A stretch of 31,145 bases of DNA from assembly GCA_049451635.1 (NCBI GenBank), contig JBMTVT010000026.1:1-31145 (forward strand). The letters are read 5' to 3'. This document shows, piece by piece, positions 24,623 through 31,145 of this stretch. How positions within the stretch are numbered: position 1 is the stretch's first letter; every line of letters begins with the position of its first letter. The notes below the pieces were generated by a model. It had not been told where the DNA came from. It made no database searches and was given only the letters and a program-made list of their open reading frames with translations. Position numbers and translations under genes: made by a program. This DNA comes from JBMTVT01 sp049451635 (GTDB lineage Bacteria; Bacteroidota; Bacteroidia; Flavobacteriales; Flavobacteriaceae).

Positions 24623-27034
24623 ATGCAAACCATTACCAATTTGAAAAACAATTTATCATTCGAAGATTTTAAAGCTGAAGTTATAGCGGACTATAAAATA
24701 GCTGTAGAAAGCCGAGAATGTAGTTTACTTGGTCGTAGAGAAGTTTTAACAGGAAAAGCTAAGTTTGGGATTTTTGGTGATGGTAAAGAAGTACCTCAAT
24801 TAGCTATGGCCAAGGCTTTTTCAAAGGGTGATTGGAGATCGGGATATTACAGAGACCAAACCTTTATGATGGCCATTGGAGAGCTCAACAAAGAGCAGTT
24901 TTTTGCTGGATTGTACGCCAATACCGACATTGAATTGGAACCCATGTCCGCAGGACGCCAAATGGGTGGTCATTTTGTAACCCACAGTTTAAACGACAAT
25001 GGTAGTTGGAAGGATTTAACAAAACAATACAACTCCAGTGCCGACATCTCACCTACTGCTGCACAAATGCCTCGTTTGCTGGGTTTAGCTCAAGCATCAA
25101 AAATATTTAGGGAAGTTAAAGGTATCAACACGACCAATTTCTCGGAAAATGGAAATGAAGTAGCTTGGGGCACCATTGGTAATGCCAGTACCAGTGAAGG
25201 TTTATTTTTCGAAACCATCAATGCCGCAGGTGTTTTACAAGTTCCTATGGTTATTAGTGTTTGGGATGATGAGTATGGTATTTCGGTTCATGCAAAACAC
25301 CAAACCACCAAAGAAAATATCTCTGAAATATTAAAAGGGTTTCAACGCGACAAAGACAATAAAGGCTACGAAATTTTACGTGTTAAAGGTTGGGATTATG
25401 CGAACTTGGTAGAAACCTATCAAGAAGCTGGAGCCATTGCTAGAGAAGAACACGTTCCTGTTTTAATTCATGTTACCGAACTTACACAACCTCAAGGACA
25501 CTCTACATCAGGGTCCCATGAGCGTTACAAAAGTCAAGAGCGCTTAGATTGGGAAACGCAGCACGATTGCAATATAAAGATGCGGCAATGGATTATTGAA
25601 AGTGGTATTGCTACTAATGAAGCCCTTACAGAAATTGAAAGAGCTGCAAAACGCGAAGTTAGAGAGGCAAAAAATAACGCTTGGAGTACTTTTTTTAAGC
25701 CAATCAGAAAACAGCAACAAGAACTTTTATCGCATTTAAAGCAATTAGAAGCCAACAGTGTTAATGGTGTTTTTATCTCTAAAATAAATCAAACGGTAAG
25801 AGCAATAGACGAGCCAACCAGAAAAGATGTACTCTCTAATGCCAGAAAAGCCTTGAGATATACAATTGGAGAGAATTTCGCTGAAAAACAGCTGTTTGCA
25901 AACTGGATAAATGAGGCTTTTGAAAAAATACAGCCAAAATTCAGCTCGCATTTATATTCTGAAACTGAACGCTCAAATACGCTTATAAAAGAGGTGAAAC
26001 CAGCCTATAATGATGATACAGAACTAGTTGATGGACGTATCATTCTTAGAGAAAACTTTGATGCCATTTTCAAAAATAATCCAGAAGCTTTGGTTTTTGG
26101 TGAAGACACCGGAAATATTGGTGATGTTAATCAAGGTTTAGAAGGTTTGCAAGAAAAGTATGGTGAACTAAGGGTTGCCGATACAGGTATTAGGGAAGCC
26201 ACTATTATTGGTCAAGGTATTGGCATGGCACTACGTGGTTTAAGACCTATTGCCGAAATTCAATATTTAGATTATGTAATGTATGCATTACAAATTATTA
26301 GTGACGATTTAGCAACCACACACTATAGAACCAAAGGAAAACAAAAAGCACCATTAATCATAAGAACTCGCGGGCATAGACTGGAAGGTATTTGGCATTC
26401 GGGGTCGCAAATGGGCGGTATTTTAAACTTGGTAAGAGGCGTACATTTACTGGTGCCCAGAAACATGACCAAGGCTGCAGGGTTTTACAATACCATTTTG
26501 CAAGGAGATGATCCTGCAATTATTGTAGAATGTTTAAATGGTTATAGACTAAAAGAAAAAATGCCCAATAATTTAGGGGCTATTAAAACCCCTATTGGGG
26601 TTGTGGAAACTGTAAAAGAAGGAACCCACATAACAATTGTATCCTATGGCTCCACACTACGAATTGTTGAACAAGTTGCCAAAGATTTGCTTGCAGTTGG
26701 TATTGATATTGAAATTATTGATGTGCAGTCTTTACTCCCATTTGATTTAAATCACGACATTGTAAAAAGCATCCAAAAAACCAATCGTGTTATGGTTATT
26801 GATGAAGATGTTCCTGGTGGTGCCTCAGCCTATATTTTAAACGAAATAATTAATACCCAAAACGCTTATCAATTTTTAGATAGCGCACCAAAAACACTCA
26901 CTGCCAAAGCCCATAGACCTGCCTATGGAAATGACGGAGATTACTTCTCAAAACCATCTGCTGAAGATATTTTTGAAACTATTTATGCGGTGATGCATGA
27001 AGTAAACCCATCAGCTTTTCCAAAATTGAGATAA
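24623..27034 (+). CDS. Fused alpha/beta E1 of a branched-chain-type 2-oxoacid dehydrogenase
   Basis: Thiamine-diphosphate decarboxylase component. Residues 1-~330 are an E1-alpha domain (EPMSAGRQMGGHF at 106-118, GTIGNASTSEG at 183-193, VWDDEYGISV at 213-222), ~330-470 a helical linker, and ~475-803 an E1-beta domain (FGEDTGNIG, RVADTGIREA, RTRGHRLEGIWHSG, SLLPFDLNHDI, DEDVPGGASAYIL). The fusion of both chains in one polypeptide is common in Bacteroidota. The TPP-binding motif is unusual: GNA ... DD in place of GDG ... NN. Likely substrate is 2-oxoisovalerate or similar branched-chain acids, with E2 and E3 encoded elsewhere, but the exact acid is uncertain. It has a strong promoter and a terminator of its own. 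Confidence 0.92.
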   Translation: MQTITNLKNNLSFEDFKAEVIADYKIAVESRECSLLGRREVLTGKAKFGIFGDGKEVPQLAMAKAFSKGDWRSGYYRDQTFMMAIGELNKEQFFAGLYANTDIELEPMSAGRQMGGHFVTHSLNDNGSWKDLTKQYNSSADISPTAAQMPRLLGLAQASKIFREVKGINTTNFSENGNEVAWGTIGNASTSEGLFFETINAAGVLQVPMVISVWDDEYGISVHAKHQTTKENISEILKGFQRDKDNKGYEILRVKGWDYANLVETYQEAGAIAREEHVPVLIHVTELTQPQGHSTSGSHERYKSQERLDWETQHDCNIKMRQWIIESGIATNEALTEIERAAKREVREAKNNAWSTFFKPIRKQQQELLSHLKQLEANSVNGVFISKINQTVRAIDEPTRKDVLSNARKALRYTIGENFAEKQLFANWINEAFEKIQPKFSSHLYSETERSNTLIKEVKPAYNDDTELVDGRIILRENFDAIFKNNPEALVFGEDTGNIGDVNQGLEGLQEKYGELRVADTGIREATIIGQGIGMALRGLRPIAEIQYLDYVMYALQIISDDLATTHYRTKGKQKAPLIIRTRGHRLEGIWHSGSQMGGILNLVRGVHLLVPRNMTKAAGFYNTILQGDDPAIIVECLNGYRLKEKMPNNLGAIKTPIGVVETVKEGTHITIVSYGSTLRIVEQVAKDLLAVGIDIEIIDVQSLLPFDLNHDIVKSIQKTNRVMVIDEDVPGGASAYILNEIINTQNAYQFLDSAPKTLTAKAHRPAYGNDGDYFSKPSAEDIFETIYAVMHEVNPSAFPKLR

Positions 27035-27054
27035 TTTGTAATTTCAACTTACAT

Positions 27055-27080
27055 AACCATTGCCACTGCAATGGTTTTCT
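27055..27080 (+). terminator. Terminator of the E1 gene, overlapping the next promoter
   Basis: AACCATTGC (27055-27063) and GCAATGGTT (27068-27076) form a perfect 9-bp stem with loop CACT, followed by a T-rich tail. It begins 20 bases after the E1 stop codon. Confidence 0.85.
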
Positions 27081-27088
27081 TATCTTTA
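27060..27088 (+). promoter_or_regulatory. Putative promoter of the DUF202 gene inside the terminator
   Basis: TTG at 27060-27062 in the left arm of the hairpin, 18 bases, then TATCTTTA at 27081-27088 (one mismatch to TAnnTTTG), 16 bases before the ATG at 27105. The tail of the terminator is thus also the -7 region. Confidence 0.45.
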
Positions 27089-27104
27089 TAAACAAATCAA
27101 CATC

Positions 27105-27368
27105 ATGGATAAAGAATCGCCATTAATAACCCGAGATTGGTTGGCCATAGAGCGTACCAAACTTGCCAACGAACGCACGTTTTTAGCATATTTTAGAACG
27201 TTTATTGTTTTTTTTGGAACTGGCATCACCATACTAAAACTAGAGTTTTTTTCTGAAATGGAATCGTTTGGCATTATTTTATTAGCTGTTTCCCCTTTAA
27301 TACTCATCATTGGTTTAATACGTTTATTTTCAGTGAAACGCACCATTAAAAAACACTATAAAGTTTAA
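27105..27368 (+). CDS. DUF202 small membrane protein
   Basis: 87 residues from the ATG at 27105. An upstream in-frame ATG at 27060 lies inside a terminator hairpin and would add unlikely residues, so the later start is preferred. The N-terminal RDWLAIERTKLANERTFLAYFRTF is the DUF202 signature; two hydrophobic helices follow (about 29-45 and 52-74) and the end is basic. DUF202 proteins are small inner-membrane proteins; a yeast relative belongs to the vacuolar transporter chaperone complex, but the bacterial role is unknown. Its stop overlaps the next ATG by one base. Confidence 0.9.
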   Translation: MDKESPLITRDWLAIERTKLANERTFLAYFRTFIVFFGTGITILKLEFFSEMESFGIILLAVSPLILIIGLIRLFSVKRTIKKHYKV

Positions 27369-27838
27369 TGAAAGCCGTATCACTTCCACAAATTAAAAAA
27401 GAACTCCAAACGCTTTCAAAAAAAGACATTCAAGAACTTTGTTTACGGTTATCGCGGTTTAAAAAAGAAAACAAGGAACTGCTTACCTATTTATTGTTCG
27501 AGTCGCATAACGAAGCAGGCTATGTAGAAAGTATTAAACACTATTTGGACGACGAGTTTGACCTTATTAACACCGACAGCTATTTCTATATTAGAAAAAG
27601 CACCCGAAAAATTCTTAGAAACTTAAAAAAATTTGTGCGTTACTCACAAAACAAAGAAACCGAAGTAGAGCTCCTACTCTACTTTTGCCAAAAATTAAAA
27701 GCTTTTAAACCCAGCATAAACCGCAGTACCCAGTTACAAAACATGTACCATAGGCAACTGTTGCTTGCCAAAAAAATTATTAGCGGTTTACACGAAGATT
27801 TGCAATACGATTACAATGTGCTGCTTGAAGACTTATAA
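27368..27838 (+). CDS. Helical protein of unknown function, coupled to the DUF202 gene
   Basis: 156 residues, almost entirely predicted alpha-helical and rich in Lys, Leu and Glu, without signal peptide or membrane segment. Notable stretches are the N-terminal KKELQTLSKKDIQELCLRLS, SYFYIRKSTRKILRNLKKFV in the middle and a C-terminal YHRQLLLAKKIISGLHEDL. I do not recognise a family. The start codon overlaps the DUF202 stop (TAATG), so the two are translated together. Cytosolic by sequence; no function can be assigned. Confidence 0.85.
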   Translation: MKAVSLPQIKKELQTLSKKDIQELCLRLSRFKKENKELLTYLLFESHNEAGYVESIKHYLDDEFDLINTDSYFYIRKSTRKILRNLKKFVRYSQNKETEVELLLYFCQKLKAFKPSINRSTQLQNMYHRQLLLAKKIISGLHEDLQYDYNVLLEDL

Positions 27839-27902
27839 TTGTTGAAAACATTCAAAATAAACCACAATTATCGTATTGATTTTCTGATATTTAAAATCTA
27901 AC

Positions 27903-27927
27903 TTCGCTTATCGGTCGCTAAGCCGAA
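27903..27927. repeat. Bulged hairpin downstream of the helical unknown gene
   Basis: TTC-GCTTA (27903-27910) pairs with TAAGC-C-GAA (27919-27927) across an 8-base loop, with one bulged C. No T-run follows, so it may be a weak terminator or mRNA end structure between this gene and the thioredoxin operon. Confidence 0.4.
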
Positions 27928-27950
27928 TTAAAACTCTGCCTAGCTTATAC

Positions 27951-27972
27951 GTTTTAGCACAAATACTAAAAC
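27951..27972. promoter_or_regulatory. Inverted repeat upstream of the thioredoxin-ApbE operon
   Basis: GTTTTAG (27951-27957) and CTAAAAC (27966-27972) form a perfect 7-bp inverted repeat with an 8-base spacer, 37 bases before the first ATG of the operon. Position suggests an operator; no exact -7 element was found in this 171-base gap. Confidence 0.4.
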
Positions 27973-28009
27973 AAAACAAAAACCGTTTTTAAATTAAAAT
28001 AATAGCAAA

Positions 28010-28447
28010 ATGAAATCTATTTTAACATTACTATTCTTAGTAGGACAATTATCACTAACCTACGCTCAAAATTGGGTATTGGATTTTGATTCATCTCTAA
28101 AAACAGCCCAAGATTCTAATAAAACCATCATACTTGTTTTTTCGGGTTCGGACTGGTGCGCACCGTGTATGAAATTAGAAAGAGAAATTTGGGAAACCGA
28201 TACATTTCAGAAATATGCTAATGATCATTATGTAATGGTTAGAGCGGATTTTCCGAGAAAGAAAGCCAATAAATTATCAAAGGAACAGGAGGGAAAAAAT
28301 GCTCATCTTGCAGAAATGTACAATCCTAATGGTTATTTCCCATCAGTTGTAATTATTGACAAAAACAAAAAAGTATTGGGGCAAACAGGATACATAAAAT
28401 TATCACCTCAAAAATATATTGAGCATTTAAACAGTTTTATTAAATAA
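28010..28447 (+). CDS. Exported thioredoxin-family protein
   Basis: 145 residues with a signal peptide (MKSILTLLFLVGQLSLTYAQ) and one thioredoxin fold of about 120 residues. The redox pair is C50 and C53 in SDWCAPCMKLE, close to the WCxPC of TlpA/DsbD-gamma-like proteins. A cis-proline-type segment is seen late (GYFPSVVIIDKNKK). It should act in the periplasm as a thiol reductant or chaperone. It is the first gene of a four-gene operon with apbE, a DUF4266 lipoprotein and a DUF3570 protein; the gap to apbE is two bases. Its likely partner is the Cys-rich tail of the DUF4266 lipoprotein; that is my inference. Confidence 0.93.
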   Translation: MKSILTLLFLVGQLSLTYAQNWVLDFDSSLKTAQDSNKTIILVFSGSDWCAPCMKLEREIWETDTFQKYANDHYVMVRADFPRKKANKLSKEQEGKNAHLAEMYNPNGYFPSVVIIDKNKKVLGQTGYIKLSPQKYIEHLNSFIK

Positions 28448-28449
28448 AT

Positions 28450-29436
28450 ATGACAAGAATTCTTTTGTTTATTTTTTTTCTTCAGTTTGCATGCTCAAAT
28501 GCACAAGAAGTTTTTCATAAAACTACCAAACTAATGGGTAGTAGATTTGACCTAACAGTTGTAGCCAAAGACTCAACAGATGGAAAGAAATACATTGAAA
28601 CTGCTATTGAAGAAATAACAAGAATAGAAAAACTAATTTCATCATGGGACACTAACTCTCAAACATCAGAAATTAATCGTAATGCAGGTATTAAACCTGT
28701 TAATGTTGACAAAGAATTGTTCGATTTAATAGAAAGAGCAATAGCTATTTCAAAATTAACAGATGGAGCTTTTGATATTAGTTATGCTTCAATGGATAGA
28801 ATTTGGAAGTTTGATGGCAGTATGACTAAAATGCCATCTAAAGAGGAAATTACAGCATCTGTTGAAAAAGTGGGCTATCAAAAAATTGTTTTAGATAAAG
28901 AAAATTATACCGTATTTCTTAAATTAAAAGGGATGAAGATTGGATTTGGTGCTATTGGAAAAGGCTATGCCGCAGATAAAGCAAAACAGCTACTTATTTC
29001 AAAAGGTGTAAATTCAGGAATCATTAATGCCTCAGGAGATATGAACACTTGGGGAAAACAACCCAATGGAGAAGATTGGACTGTGGCCATAACCAACCCA
29101 ATGAATAAAAACAAAGCCTTTGCCTTGCTTCCGCTAAAACAAGGTGCTGTAGTGACTAGTGGCGATTATGAAAAATTTGTAATGTTTGACGGAGTGCGCT
29201 ATGCGCACATTATCAACCCCAAAACAGGCTACCCGTCCAAAGGTATTATCAGTGTTACTGTTTTTGCACCAACTGCAGAACTTGCCGATGCCTTAGCTAC
29301 TTCTATATTTGTAATGGGTAAGGATGTTGGCTTAGACCGTATCAATCAAATACCAAATGTAGAATGTATTATTATTGATACAGAAGGAAATATACATCAA
29401 TCTCAAAACATAAAAATAAATGAAAAAACGAATTAA
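28450..29436 (+). CDS. apbE: FAD:protein FMN transferase (ApbE family)
   Basis: Transfers FMN from FAD through a phosphoester bond onto Thr or Ser of exported proteins. The signal peptide ends near SNAQ (residues 16-19). Motifs: MGSRFDLTV at 29-37, GAIGKGYAAD at 167-176, the SGD step at 195-197, TSGDYEKF at 236-243, HIINPKTGYP at 253-262 and the Mg-binding D280 with T284 in ADALATSIFVMG. All key positions are present in 328 residues, so the enzyme should be active. No RnfG/NqrC-type FMN-binding-domain gene is nearby, so its substrate must be encoded elsewhere or be a neighbour in this operon. It overlaps the DUF4266 gene by 17 bases. Confidence 0.94.
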   Translation: MTRILLFIFFLQFACSNAQEVFHKTTKLMGSRFDLTVVAKDSTDGKKYIETAIEEITRIEKLISSWDTNSQTSEINRNAGIKPVNVDKELFDLIERAIAISKLTDGAFDISYASMDRIWKFDGSMTKMPSKEEITASVEKVGYQKIVLDKENYTVFLKLKGMKIGFGAIGKGYAADKAKQLLISKGVNSGIINASGDMNTWGKQPNGEDWTVAITNPMNKNKAFALLPLKQGAVVTSGDYEKFVMFDGVRYAHIINPKTGYPSKGIISVTVFAPTAELADALATSIFVMGKDVGLDRINQIPNVECIIIDTEGNIHQSQNIKINEKTN

Positions 29437-29641
29437 CCTTATTGTCATTACAGTTTTATCACTTGTAAGCTTTAGCTCTTGTGTAACTGTAAAACCTTAT
29501 GAAATGGTAAATATCAACGACCCAGATATGGAGTTGGCAGACAGAAAATCTAAAAAGTTCCATACCGCTTTTCAAGTCTATAGAGAAGGAGCTTCCGGTG
29601 GTAATGGCGAAAAATCTGGAGGTGGTTGTGGTTGTAATTAA
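29420..29641 (+). CDS. DUF4266 small lipoprotein with Gly/Cys tail
   Basis: 73 residues: signal with lipobox ending at C21 (SFSSC), a short polar domain (VTVKPYEMVNINDPDMELADRK... ) and a C-terminal tail REGASGGNGEKSGGGCGCN. The GGGCGCN end with a CxC pair is the hallmark of DUF4266. No enzyme activity is evident; the two tail cysteines could bind a metal or form a disulfide controlled by the thioredoxin of the operon, or the Ser-Gly segment could be a modification site. The gene starts inside the end of apbE, which suggests coupled translation, and ends 12 bases before the DUF3570 gene. Confidence 0.88.
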   Translation: MKKRINLIVITVLSLVSFSSCVTVKPYEMVNINDPDMELADRKSKKFHTAFQVYREGASGGNGEKSGGGCGCN

Positions 29642-29653
29642 AAAGAATATAAT

Positions 29654-31108
29654 ATGAGAAACATAACTATATGTTTATTTATACTACTTCCTTTTTGTGT
29701 TTTTGCCCAACAAAGTGCAGATAGTACTTCATTTAAAAAAAGAGCTTTAGAAACTACAGAGCTGAGTATTTTAACTAGCTTTTACACTCAAGATGGGAAG
29801 AATGCTGCTGTAACAGGTGGTATTGGTTCAGAGCAACTCAATGACTATGCTACAACCATAAGTGTGTCTATTCCTATAAAGCAAGATGGTATTTTAAGTA
29901 TCGATGGCACCATATCGGCTTACACTTCTGCATCTTCTAGTAATTTAAATCCTTGGTCTGGAGCATCAAATGGAGAAGGCGATGATGATGACGATGATGA
30001 CGATGACAATTATGGTACAGGAACTAATACTGGTACGCCTTGGGCAGCATCTTCAGGAGCTTCTCGCCGAGATGTTTGGACAAATTTAACCGTTGGCTAC
30101 AGCCATTACTCAGAAGATAGAAATACCATATATAGTGGAAATATGAGTGTTTCTAACGAATACGATTACTTTTCTATTGGTGCTGGAGCTGGTTTGGTAA
30201 AACTTTTTAATAAAAAAAACACCGAATTAGGACTAAAAGCAAATGTCTATCTAGACAATTGGAGGCCTGAATATGCCACTGAAATAAAAACCTACATTGA
30301 AAATGGTGGCGATTTAAATAGGGATTTTTTTGAAGGAACTGACATTTTAGACCAAAACGGGAACATAATAGATAAGCTGTCCGCAAATGCTTGGAGACCT
30401 ACAAGAAATAGCTTAATAAATGATACTAAAAGAAACACATATTCTGCATCCATTAGCCTCTCTCAGATAGTAAGTAAAACAATCCAGATTTCTATTTTTT
30501 CAGATGTTGTCTATCAAACAGGTTGGTTGGCTAACCCAATGCAACGTGTTTATTTTGCAGATAAAGCCAATTTTTACATAGGGACTGCTACCAGTATTCC
30601 GTTTTATACCGAAGAACGAAATAAAGACGTTTTTCAATTAGCTGACGATATAGAGAGACTACCCAATAATAGATTAAAAATTCCGATAGGTATAAGGTTC
30701 AATCAGTATATTACAGAAAATTTAGTACTACGTTCTTATTATAGATATTATTTTGATGATTGGGGTATTACTGGGCATACCATTAACGCAGAATTAGCTG
30801 TAAAACTGGGGCAAAAATTCACGGTTTATCCTAATTATCGTTTTTATACTCAAACAGCAGCAGATTATTTTGCACCTTTTGAGCAGCATCAGTCTACTGA
30901 AGAGTTTTACACTTCGGATTTTGACCTATCTAGATTTAGTGCTAGTCAAATAGGTTTAGGATTAAAATATACTGACATTTTTACCAAATCACATATTTGG
31001 AAGTTCGGATTGAAAAACTTAACACTAGACTATAATTATTACAATCGGAGTACTGGACTAAATGCACATATAGTTTCTTTTGGTGCAGACTTTATAATTG
31101 ACAAATAA
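29654..31108 (+). CDS. DUF3570 outer-membrane-type protein
   Basis: 484 residues with a signal peptide (MRNITICLFILLPFCVFAQ). The mature protein has the DUF3570 start (TQDGKNAAVTGGIGSEQLNDY at about 47) and then many alternating strands (RSYYRYYFDDWGITGHT, KFTVYPNYRFYTQT, SQIGLGLKYTD) as in an outer-membrane beta-barrel. A low-complexity loop at about 100-140 carries two SGAS tetrapeptides (102-105 and 134-137) around nine consecutive aspartates (110-118, encoded by 29981-30007). It is the last visible gene of the thioredoxin-apbE-DUF4266 operon; only 37 bases remain after it in the window. Function unknown; the constant company of ApbE and DUF4266 is known from other bacteria. Confidence 0.9.
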   Translation: MRNITICLFILLPFCVFAQQSADSTSFKKRALETTELSILTSFYTQDGKNAAVTGGIGSEQLNDYATTISVSIPIKQDGILSIDGTISAYTSASSSNLNPWSGASNGEGDDDDDDDDDNYGTGTNTGTPWAASSGASRRDVWTNLTVGYSHYSEDRNTIYSGNMSVSNEYDYFSIGAGAGLVKLFNKKNTELGLKANVYLDNWRPEYATEIKTYIENGGDLNRDFFEGTDILDQNGNIIDKLSANAWRPTRNSLINDTKRNTYSASISLSQIVSKTIQISIFSDVVYQTGWLANPMQRVYFADKANFYIGTATSIPFYTEERNKDVFQLADDIERLPNNRLKIPIGIRFNQYITENLVLRSYYRYYFDDWGITGHTINAELAVKLGQKFTVYPNYRFYTQTAADYFAPFEQHQSTEEFYTSDFDLSRFSASQIGLGLKYTDIFTKSHIWKFGLKNLTLDYNYYNRSTGLNAHIVSFGADFIIDK

Positions 31109-31145
31109 AGATGTACTTGTACTAACAAGGTATATAAAAAATAGG

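Noticed and set aside
27060..27104. Longer start for the DUF202 gene at 27060
   Set aside because: That ATG lies inside the terminator hairpin of the E1 gene, and the added residues (MPLQWFSYLYKQINI) do not belong to the DUF202 pattern, which begins shortly after the ATG at 27105.
1..31145. Mobile elements, CRISPR arrays, tRNA or rRNA genes
   Set aside because: I looked for transposase-like proteins, terminal repeats, regularly spaced repeats and tRNA-like cloverleaf or CCA-ended segments in the gaps and found none.
31109..31145. CTTGT/ACAAG repeat after the DUF3570 gene as an operon terminator
   Set aside because: The stem is short with a mismatch and no T-run follows; the operon may continue beyond the window.

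Overview
The window looks like ordinary chromosome from a member of the Flavobacteriaceae (Bacteroidota). The reasons are AT-rich DNA, a PorQ type IX secretion protein beside lon and cmk, a fused alpha/beta 2-oxoacid dehydrogenase E1, and several intergenic matches to the Bacteroidota -7 promoter element TAnnTTTG. I see no insertion sequence, phage gene, CRISPR array, tRNA or rRNA, and nothing in base composition suggests recent transfer.

Left part (1-8.9 kb), mostly minus strand. pdxH is divergent from a small unknown gene. A tight five-gene operon follows: pyrR, pyrB, a STAS-like protein, a DUF3291 protein and rnz, with gaps of a few bases or overlaps. Next comes rpsA (ribosomal protein S1) with its terminator and a structured leader of about 165 bases. 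A small plus-strand LysM gene without an ATG start follows, then cmk and porQ.

Middle (9-15 kb). lon has a clear terminator. A rhomboid protease and an LpxL-type acyltransferase are divergent around back-to-back promoter elements. glmM (cell wall precursor synthesis) is divergent from an ACP phosphodiesterase gene.

Right part (14.8-31.1 kb), all plus strand: acpH-like gene, ggt lipoprotein, an unknown membrane-anchored protein, uvrA, a LOG-family protein, a large secreted M1-peptidase-like protein with a barrel-like C-terminus and no HExxH, the fused E1 dehydrogenase, a DUF202 membrane protein and a small helical unknown.

The window ends with a compact four-gene export-linked operon (28010-31108): periplasmic thioredoxin, ApbE flavin transferase, a tiny DUF4266 lipoprotein ending in a Gly/Cys tail, and a DUF3570 outer-membrane-type protein. 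This is the best candidate for an incompletely described system. The operon carries a flavin transferase and a thiol protein but no recognised flavinylation substrate, while the DUF3570 protein has two SGAS tetrapeptides on either side of a nine-aspartate run. A role in covalent flavin or thiol/metal chemistry at the cell envelope is my inference. Functional calls rest on motif reading only; no database search was possible.
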